Part shown: piece after piece, positions 58,248 through 64,000 of the stretch
How the letters are laid out: the number at the start of each line of letters is the position of its first letter
How positions within the stretch are numbered: position 1 is the first letter of the stretch
NCBI RefSeq assembly: GCF_024494655.1
Contig: NZ_JANHDL010000009.1
Coordinates: 1-64,000, forward strand
Origin: Halorubrum laminariae
Lineage (GTDB): Archaea > Halobacteriota > Halobacteria > Halobacteriales > Haloferacaceae
Direction: 5' to 3'
Length of the DNA: 64,000 nucleotides
Translations under genes and position numbers: made by a program
Notes under the pieces: generated by a model
Seen by the model: the letters and a program-made list of their open reading frames with translations, nothing else
The model's database searches: none
What the model was told of the DNA's origin: nothing

Positions 58248-60011
58248 TTACTCCTCCGTCGCGTCGGTGGTAGTCGCGTCGTCAGCTGCGCGGCCGCCGT
58301 CCGTCGCCGCGTCGTCAGCTGCGCGGCCGCCGTCCGTCGCCACCTCTTCGCCGCCGTCGGCGACGACATCCTCTGCGGTCTGCTGTTGCCCCATCGGCTC
58401 GGGGCTGTGACACTGTCTGACGATCCGCTTCGTCTCCATCGGTGGCTCGTCGGTGGCCATCGAGACGACGATAGTGACGGCGAAGACAATCGGCACAGCG
58501 ACGAGCGCGGAGCCGATGGCGGGCAGCCACGTCGCGAGCGTCGCGTTGAGTGGCGCTTCGAGGCCGCCCACGTAGCCGGGAACGACCTCGTTGACCATCG
58601 AGACGCCCCAGATGGCGAGGCCGGTCGTCATGCCGGCGAGCGCGCCCTCACGGTTGGTGTTCTCCCACCACATGCCAAGGAAGAACATCGGGAACAGCAC
58701 GGCTCCCGCGAGCGAGAACGCGTACGACACGAGCGCGGCGATCGGAGCCGCGGGGTCGAGCGCGGCCAGCGTCGTGATGACGCCGAGCAGGACGATGCTC
58801 AGACGACCGACAAGCACCTGCTGGCGCTGGGTCGCGTCGGGGTTGATGATCGTGGTGTAGATGTCGTGTGAGATCGCCGAGGAGCCCGCGATGAACAGCC
58901 CGGCGGTCGTCGCGATCGCCGCTGCGATACCACCGGCGGCGACGAACCCGACGAACGACGGTGGGAGGTTCGACAACTGAGCGGCCAACACGACGATCAC
59001 GTCGGCGGCAGAGCTCGTCATGCCGGGGTCACCGTACACGGCACCGATGTTCTCTCCGTAGAGATCGGTTCCGAACGCCGCGAACGCCGGCGCGCTCAGG
59101 TAGAGGATACAGATGAATCCGAGCCCCCACACGGTCGACCAGCGGGCGGTCCGCTCGTTTTCGACCGTGTAGAAGCGCACCAGCACGTGTGGGAGCCCGC
59201 AGGTCCCCACGATGAGCGAGAACGTCGTAGCGATCCAGAGATAGAAGCTGGAGTTCGCGAACGGCTCCGAGAACTCGGAACTGAGTGTGCTGATGAGCAT
59301 GCCGTACTCGATCTGCGGGAGCACCGTCGAGTAGCCGTTCGTAAGTCCGACCGCGTACAGGCCGGCGACGAACGCCACGATGAGGATCACGTACTGCGCG
59401 ACCATGTTCTTCGTCGCGCCGAGCATTCCGGAGAGCGTCAGGTAGCCGACGGTGATAGTCATCATGATCACGACCATCGCCTGGTAGCCGCTCAGTCCGA
59501 GGAACCCGAGGTCACCGAAGATGTACAGCCCGACGAGCGCCATCCCCCGGGCCTGTCCGATCGCGTAGACGAAGCCGATGAGGAATGTTGTGACCGCGCC
59601 GATCGCGCGGGCGGTGTCGGAGTTGAATCGGTCGCCGACGAAGTCGGCGGCCGTGTACTTCCCGAACCGGCGCAACTGCGCCGCGAGGAAGATGAGCAGG
59701 ATGAAGTACCCGGTCGTCCAGCCGACGACGAACACGAGTCCGTAGAACCCAGACAGCGCGATCGACGCCGCCATACCGAGGTACGACGCCGCAGACATCC
59801 AGTTCGCGCCGATCGCCATCCCGTTTTCGATGTTACCGATCGAGCGGCCGGCGACCCACATGTTCTCCGCGTCGGCGACGCGGAAGATGAAGCCGATGGC
59901 GATGAACACCAGCAGCATTCCGATGACGAGGATGGCCGGAAGCGTCTTGAACGAGACGTTGAGCCCCTCCGGGAGCAGTTCGCTCTGGAGGAGCGTCGCG
60001 GCGACGCTCAT
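58248..60011 (-). CDS. Sodium:solute symporter (acetate/monocarboxylate type)
   Basis: A 587-residue SSS-family protein with about 13 membrane segments; typical parts are NIENGMAIGANWMSAASYLGMAASIALSGF, LRRFGKYTAADFVGDRFNS and SYAFSLAGAVLFPMFFLGMWWENTNREGALAGM. With the partner DUF4212 protein and acetyl-CoA synthetase next door, acetate or another short carboxylate is the likely substrate. The C-terminus is a soluble tail of about 55 residues carrying the 11-residue repeat (GGRAADDAATD). Its ATG overlaps the DUF4212 stop (ATGA). Confidence 0.9.
   Translation of the reverse strand: MSVAATLLQSELLPEGLNVSFKTLPAILVIGMLLVFIAIGFIFRVADAENMWVAGRSIGNIENGMAIGANWMSAASYLGMAASIALSGFYGLVFVVGWTTGYFILLIFLAAQLRRFGKYTAADFVGDRFNSDTARAIGAVTTFLIGFVYAIGQARGMALVGLYIFGDLGFLGLSGYQAMVVIMMTITVGYLTLSGMLGATKNMVAQYVILIVAFVAGLYAVGLTNGYSTVLPQIEYGMLISTLSSEFSEPFANSSFYLWIATTFSLIVGTCGLPHVLVRFYTVENERTARWSTVWGLGFICILYLSAPAFAAFGTDLYGENIGAVYGDPGMTSSAADVIVVLAAQLSNLPPSFVGFVAAGGIAAAIATTAGLFIAGSSAISHDIYTTIINPDATQRQQVLVGRLSIVLLGVITTLAALDPAAPIAALVSYAFSLAGAVLFPMFFLGMWWENTNREGALAGMTTGLAIWGVSMVNEVVPGYVGGLEAPLNATLATWLPAIGSALVAVPIVFAVTIVVSMATDEPPMETKRIVRQCHSPEPMGQQQTAEDVVADGGEEVATDGGRAADDAATDGGRAADDATTTDATEE
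58264..58350. repeat. 33-bp repeat in the symporter C-terminus
   Basis: About two and a half 33-bp units (58264-58296, 58297-58329 and the start of a third) encode the acidic 11-residue unit TDGGRAADDAA on the minus strand. Units differ by a few bases. The peptide matches the repeats in the DUF4212 gene and in the Mrp subunit. Confidence 0.9.
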
Positions 60012-60499
60012 GTGTCACCCCCCACGTTGTGGTCGATTCCGAACTCGTCGTCGAGCGCGTCGCGCCGCTTCGCGTACCAGCCCGAGAGGATCAGCGCGCC
60101 GCCGGGCGCGCCGATCGCGACGAGGAAGTAGTGAAGCGGGAACCCGATGATCGGCATCTGCTGTGTCATCACGCCCGGTGCGAGGTACGTCGCGGTCACC
60201 GGACCGAAGACGACAAGCGCCCAGATGATGAACCCGGTCCAGACGATCCTGAGATGCTTGCGCATGTACGGCGTGCTCGGACTGAGGATGTTCACCTCCG
60301 AGCTGAGGTAGTCGGTCTGTTGATGCTGCTGTGCCGCGCCGGTCGCGACGCCGCCGTCGGTGGCCGCGTCGTCCGCTGCGCGTCCCCCGTCGGTGGCCGC
60401 GTCGTCCGCTGCGCGTCCCCCGTCGGTGGCCACGTCGTCCGCTGCGCGTCCCCCGTCGGTGGCTACGTCGTCTGTCTCGTGTGAGCTATTATCTGTCAT
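60008..60499 (-). CDS. DUF4212 symporter small subunit with repeat-bearing N-terminus
   Basis: A 163-residue protein. Residues 80-150 are DUF4212: YMRKHLRIVWTGFIIWALVVFGPVTATYLA and FPLHYFLVAIGAPGGALILSGWYAKRRDAL, two membrane segments with conserved basic residues. The N-terminal 50 residues carry about four copies of GGRAADDAATD, an acidic disordered extension not part of the family. In other haloarchaea and bacteria DUF4212 genes precede acetate-type symporters, as here, with an ATGA overlap. Confidence 0.9.
   Translation of the reverse strand: MTDNSSHETDDVATDGGRAADDVATDGGRAADDAATDGGRAADDAATDGGVATGAAQQHQQTDYLSSEVNILSPSTPYMRKHLRIVWTGFIIWALVVFGPVTATYLAPGVMTQQMPIIGFPLHYFLVAIGAPGGALILSGWYAKRRDALDDEFGIDHNVGGDT
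60354..60470. repeat. 33-bp repeat array in the DUF4212 gene
   Basis: Units at 60354-60386, 60387-60419, 60420-60452 and a degenerate one from 60453 repeat almost exactly; the first two differ at no more than one or two bases. They encode GGRAADDAATD on the minus strand. There are no unique spacers, so this is not a CRISPR array. Confidence 0.93.
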
Positions 60500-60608
60500 G
60501 TGTTGTGGTGTGTTGTGTCGTGGTCGATCTGTATTCGTTTTTCGTGATGGTTTGGTTCCGTGCCGTCGTCTCGTTTCGATTGGAAAGTCGAAAACGGAGC
60601 CGCGGGCG

Positions 60609-62600
60609 CTACTCTTCTGCCTTCTGCTGAATCTCCTCGACGATTTCGGGGTTCCGCAGCGTGCTGGTGTTACCCAGCTCTTTCCCGTCGGCGATGTTCT
60701 CCAGCAGGCGGCGCATGATCTTCCCGGAGCGGGTCTTCGGGAGATCGGGTGTGAACACGACCTGCTCGGGGCGAGCGATCGGCCCGATGGCGTCTTCGAC
60801 GGCGGCGACGATCGCGTCGCGAAGCTCGTCTGTACCCTCATAGCCGTCCTCGGTCGTCACGTACGCGTACACGGCCTCGCCTTTGATGTCGTGGTCGCCG
60901 CCGACGACTGCCGCCTCGGCGACGCCCTCGACGCCGACGATGGCCGACTCGATCTCCATCGTACCGAGCCGATGGCCGGAGACGTTGAGCACGTCGTCGA
61001 CGCGGCCCAACACGGTGATGTAGCCGTCGTCGTCGATCTTCGCGCCGTCTTCGGGGAAGTACACCCAGTCGTCGGGGTCGTCGCTGTCGGTGTCAGAGTA
61101 CTCCGCCCAGTACTCCTCGATGTACCGCTCGTCGTTGTTGTACAGCGTCCGGAGCATTCCCGGCCATGGCTTCTGTACCGTGAGATAGCCGGCTTTGCCC
61201 GGCTCTACCTCGTCGCCGAGCGTGTCGAGGATCTGGACGTCGAGTCCCGGCAGCGGCGGTCCGGCCGCTCCCGGCTTCATGTCTTTGATGCCGGGGAGCG
61301 TCGTTACCATCATCCCGCCAGTCTCCGTCTGCCACCACGTGTCGACGACGGGGCACTCCTCGTCGCCGATGTGCTTGTAGTACCACTTCCAAGCGCGCGG
61401 ATTGATCGGCTCACCGACCGTTCCGAGCAGTCGCAGGCTCGACAGGTCGTGGCGGTCGGGGAACTTCTCGCCCCACTTCATGAACGCACGGATAGCTGTC
61501 GGCGCGGTGTACAGTTGGGTCGCCTCGTACTCCTCGACGATCTCCCAGAGGCGGTCGCGCTCCGGGTGATCCGGCGTCCCCTCGTACATCATCGTCGTCG
61601 TTCCGAGCGAGAGCGGCCCGTAGACGATGTACGAGTGGCCCGTGATCCAGCCGATGTCGGCCGAGCAGAAGTACGTGTCCTCGGGCTTGATGTCGAGGAC
61701 CGACTGCGAGGTCCACGACACCCACGACAGGTACCCGCCGGTCGTGTGTTTCACGCCCTTCGGTTTGCCCGTGGTTCCCGAGGTGTACATCAAGAAGAGC
61801 ATGTCCTCCGCGTCCCGCGTGACCGGCTCTACCTCCGCGCCCGCGTGGGCGTCGACGAGGTCGCCGTAGTCGATTTGGTCGTCGCCGAGGTCGTGACCGA
61901 AGTCGTCGCCGTTCGGCCCGAGGCGATCGACAACGACGGTCGTGGTGCCGTGCTCGACGTCCGAGAGCCCCTCGTTGGCCTTGTCGAGGTGATCGAGGGG
62001 GTCGCCGCGGCGGTAGTAGCCATCACAGGTGACGAGGTACTCGGAGTCGGCGGAGTTCATCCGCGTGGCGAGCGCGTCGGCCGAGAACCCGGCGAAGACG
62101 ACGCTGTGTGGCGCGCCGATCCGAGCGCACGCGAGCATCGCGATCGGCAGCTCGGGGATCATCGGCATGTACATCGTCACCACGTCGTCCTCCTCTACGC
62201 CCTGCTCGCGCAGCGCGGCCGCGAACTCGTTTACCTCGCGGTGGAGCTCCGAATACGTGTACGTGCGGTCGTCCTCGTCGACGGGCTCGCCAACCCACTC
62301 GATCGCGGCCTCGTCGCCGCGCTTGTCGAGATGCCGGTCGAGGCAGTTCGCCGACGCGTTCAGTTCACCGCCCGTGAACCACTCGTAGAAGGGCGGGTTG
62401 CTGTCGTCGAGCACCTGGTCGTAGTCGGACTCCCAGTCGAGCAGCCCCGCTGCAGCCTCCCAACACTGCGGCCAGTTCTCTTCGAACTTCTCGTAGATGT
62501 CCGGGTCCGAGACATTCGCCTGCTCGACGAACGACTCGGACGGCTCGAACACCGCTTGTTCTTCCAGTCTCGCTTCCAGTTGACCGTCACCCTCTGTCAT
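60609..62600 (-). CDS. acs: Acetyl-CoA synthetase
   Basis: A 663-residue AMP-forming acetate:CoA ligase. The adenylation P-loop-like motif is TSGTTGKPKG at residues 273-282, and YFCSADIGWITGHSYIVYGPL follows. The acyl-adenylating catalytic Lys is K627 in PKTRSGKIMRR, normally controlled by acetylation. The N-terminal extension is acidic. A good TATA box lies 28 bp upstream. With the Bat-type gene upstream and the transporter genes downstream it forms an acetate-use block on one strand. Confidence 0.95.
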   Translation of the reverse strand: MTEGDGQLEARLEEQAVFEPSESFVEQANVSDPDIYEKFEENWPQCWEAAAGLLDWESDYDQVLDDSNPPFYEWFTGGELNASANCLDRHLDKRGDEAAIEWVGEPVDEDDRTYTYSELHREVNEFAAALREQGVEEDDVVTMYMPMIPELPIAMLACARIGAPHSVVFAGFSADALATRMNSADSEYLVTCDGYYRRGDPLDHLDKANEGLSDVEHGTTTVVVDRLGPNGDDFGHDLGDDQIDYGDLVDAHAGAEVEPVTRDAEDMLFLMYTSGTTGKPKGVKHTTGGYLSWVSWTSQSVLDIKPEDTYFCSADIGWITGHSYIVYGPLSLGTTTMMYEGTPDHPERDRLWEIVEEYEATQLYTAPTAIRAFMKWGEKFPDRHDLSSLRLLGTVGEPINPRAWKWYYKHIGDEECPVVDTWWQTETGGMMVTTLPGIKDMKPGAAGPPLPGLDVQILDTLGDEVEPGKAGYLTVQKPWPGMLRTLYNNDERYIEEYWAEYSDTDSDDPDDWVYFPEDGAKIDDDGYITVLGRVDDVLNVSGHRLGTMEIESAIVGVEGVAEAAVVGGDHDIKGEAVYAYVTTEDGYEGTDELRDAIVAAVEDAIGPIARPEQVVFTPDLPKTRSGKIMRRLLENIADGKELGNTSTLRNPEIVEEIQQKAEE

Positions 62601-62628
62601 GGTACGATTCTATTCAACCGACAGCAGC

Positions 62629-62635
62629 ATATAAA
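62629..62635 (-). promoter_or_regulatory. TATA box of acs
   Basis: ATATAAA on the plus strand (TTTATAT on the minus strand) ends 28 bp before the acs ATG at 62600. AT-rich sequence continues to about 62670. Confidence 0.6.
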
Positions 62636-62694
62636 CGCTCACGCTAAATACGAAAAATCGTGATATTCTTGGGTATTCCGTCGTTCTCTACCGG

Positions 62695-64000
62695 TCAGGA
62701 ACGCGCCAACCGCCGCTCGTCTTCGAAGAGCCCGTCCAAGAGCGCGCGTTGAGCCTTTCGGAGGTGGTTGTGAAACGTCGGTGACGAGACGTCCATCGCA
62801 TCGGCGACTTCCTCGGCGGTGCTCCCCCGCGGCCAGTCAAAGTACCCGCCGTGGTAGGCGGCCGACAGCGCGGTCCACTGCCGGTCTGTGAACCGGTCTT
62901 TGATGCCCTCACGGAGGGACGATTCGGTGCGAGGCGACCGTGCGACCGACTCCTTGCTCACGAGTCGTGCGTCGGTGAACGCCCGCCGAAACCCGTCGGC
63001 AACCGGACGCACGTCCGTCCCTTCCGGGAGGTCGGCGATGACTCGGACCCGGCCGTCCGTGGCCATCGCGTCGCGGACCGTAGCCCCGTGATCGGTGAGC
63101 GTCTGCACGGCCGATCCCCCCGTTACCTGTACCGACACCGAACAGCTGTCCTCGTCGGTCTCGATCAGCCGGAGGTCGGAGACGCCGGGCAGCCCGTCAA
63201 CCACGTCCGCGATCCCCTGCGGTCTGGCCCCAGTTACGGAGAGGTACAACCGAGAGGCGTCGTCGGTGACGGTGACCGTCGAGGAGAGTTCGATCTGGCA
63301 GTCGAGCGCGGCGCTCGCGCGTACGAGAAATGCGTTGTCGTCCGTCGTCTGAAACGTCACCTCGGTCACCGCGTCGGAGTGGAGCAGTTCCCGCCAGCGC
63401 CTCGCGGTCACGGCCCAGCCGAGTGAGCGACCGAGGACCTCGATCGTCCGACGCTCGGCCGCGTCGACCGGTCGGTCACCGTCGACGACGACACACAGCG
63501 AGCCGTGTGTCACGTCCTCGTATCTGACTGGAACCGCGACCGCGGGCCGCCCCGCCGTCGTCGGATGTCCGTCCGTGATCGCCGCCGTCCCCTCAAGTGC
63601 CTCCTGCCAAGGCCCGCCGTCGGCGATCCCCCGCTCGCGGAGCCCAGCCGGCGCGATGCCCGCGCTCGCCGCGACATCGACACGACTCCCCTCTGTGGGC
63701 TCGCGAACGACCCACGCCTCAGCCCATCGATCGGCCGTCGCGAGCCGCCGCGGCACCGCCGAGATGGGGCGAGCGTCGCTGTCGCCGTCGCCGGCTGCGA
63801 TCGCCTCAAATCCGCCGATCCCGGCCGGTGCCGCTCGGTCGGCGTCCGCCGTCTCCTCCGTGTCGATTCGGTACTCGCGCTCGTCTCGGTCAGGCGACGA
63901 ACCGGCGACGGCTTCGGCGATCGCCTGCCCGTCGAGGGGATCAAGATACGGGTCGAGGGCCGCCGTCGTCTCCCACCCGCCAGCCTCGCGAACGGCGTGC
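62695..64000 (-). CDS. Bat-type HTH-10 regulator (N-terminus outside window)
   Basis: The frame is open from the window end to the stop at 62695, giving at least 434 residues. The visible N-terminal part is acidic (LDPYLDPLDGQAIAEAVAG); a GAF/bacterio-opsin-activator sensor region follows (VVREPTEGSRVDVAASAGIAPAGL ... SLCVVVDGDRPVDAAERRTIEVLGRSLGWAV), then the bacterioopsin-activator domain, and the C-terminal HTH-10 domain (FTDRQWTALSAAYHGGYFDWPRGSTAEEVADAMDVSSPTFHNHL). Such proteins sense redox or light-related signals. Its position upstream of acs suggests control of acetate use. A PAS domain may lie beyond the window end. Confidence 0.88.
   Translation of the reverse strand, partial: HAVREAGGWETTAALDPYLDPLDGQAIAEAVAGSSPDRDEREYRIDTEETADADRAAPAGIGGFEAIAAGDGDSDARPISAVPRRLATADRWAEAWVVREPTEGSRVDVAASAGIAPAGLRERGIADGGPWQEALEGTAAITDGHPTTAGRPAVAVPVRYEDVTHGSLCVVVDGDRPVDAAERRTIEVLGRSLGWAVTARRWRELLHSDAVTEVTFQTTDDNAFLVRASAALDCQIELSSTVTVTDDASRLYLSVTGARPQGIADVVDGLPGVSDLRLIETDEDSCSVSVQVTGGSAVQTLTDHGATVRDAMATDGRVRVIADLPEGTDVRPVADGFRRAFTDARLVSKESVARSPRTESSLREGIKDRFTDRQWTALSAAYHGGYFDWPRGSTAEEVADAMDVSSPTFHNHLRKAQRALLDGLFEDERRLARS

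Noticed and set aside
60354..60470. Regular 33-bp repeats as a CRISPR array
   Set aside because: Units follow one another with no unique spacers and are in frame with the DUF4212 protein, so they are a coding tandem repeat.

Overview
The window is a GC-rich, densely coded chromosome segment from a halophilic archaeon (class Halobacteria; the gene set and protein style fit Halorubrum or a close relative, inferred without a search). Evidence: strongly acidic proteins, archaeal information-processing genes (Trm5, SecE, Spt5, diphthine synthase, archaeal D-aminoacyl-tRNA deacylase, archaeal-type shikimate kinase), FtsZ1, archaeosortase A, UPF0058, HFX_2341-type regulator, HTH-10/Bat regulator, TATA boxes about 20-30 bp upstream of start codons, and many ATGA/GTGA overlapping starts.

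Layout. 1-9.7 kb: end of an unrecognised gene, cyclophilin, tRNA-Thr(CGU), Trm5, a PIN-domain toxin with a very small overlapping partner, shikimate kinase plus chorismate mutase, a [3Fe-4S]-type ferredoxin, tRNA-Leu(UAA) followed by copies of its own 3' end, LarC and AspRS. 9.8-22.6 kb: a ribbon-helix-helix regulator, a YedY/sulfite-oxidase-like enzyme, a palindrome-rich noncoding block, MenF, a PAC2 protein, a split RNA m5C methyltransferase/PUA pair, DUF371, an amidohydrolase, YchF, DtdA, then ftsZ1-secE-spt5 and artA. 22.7-38 kb: an MgtC/DUF4010 membrane protein whose 3' end is displaced by a palindromic insertion, two CBS proteins, Dph5, a two-subunit 2-oxoacid:ferredoxin oxidoreductase with an Lrp-type gene after it, another multi-hairpin block, IleRS, a second Lrp gene, DUF63 and CoaBC.

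38.2-47.6 kb is a nine-gene Mrp-type multisubunit cation/proton antiporter operon (E-F-G-MbhD/E-B-C and three antiporter-like subunits) with start/stop overlaps throughout. It is followed by an HFX_2341-type regulator behind a perfect inverted repeat, CofH (F420 synthesis), a lipoprotein and a purine phosphoribosyltransferase. 52-57 kb holds an AI-2E-type permease, DUF6149, an FAD oxidoreductase, a broken PAS gene, and a MoaB with a histidine-rich N-terminus. 57.4-64 kb is an acetate-utilisation block on the minus strand: Bat-type regulator (cut by the window end), acetyl-CoA synthetase, DUF4212 plus sodium:solute symporter, and a universal stress protein.

Most unusual signals: (1) a 33-bp unit encoding an 11-residue repeat (consensus GGRAADDAATD) present in three different membrane-transport genes 13-15 kb apart; (2) three noncoding blocks made of chains of perfect short hairpins, one of which disrupts the 3' end of a gene; (3) tandem partial copies of tRNA 3' ends beside both tRNAs; (4) a perfect 10-bp inverted repeat directly upstream of the TATA box of a regulator gene; (5) a PAS-domain pseudogene with intact promoter-like sequence; (6) a toxin-antitoxin-like pair with a 50-residue partner. 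I did not find a CRISPR array, an intact transposase, a prophage, rRNA genes or a clear anti-phage system.
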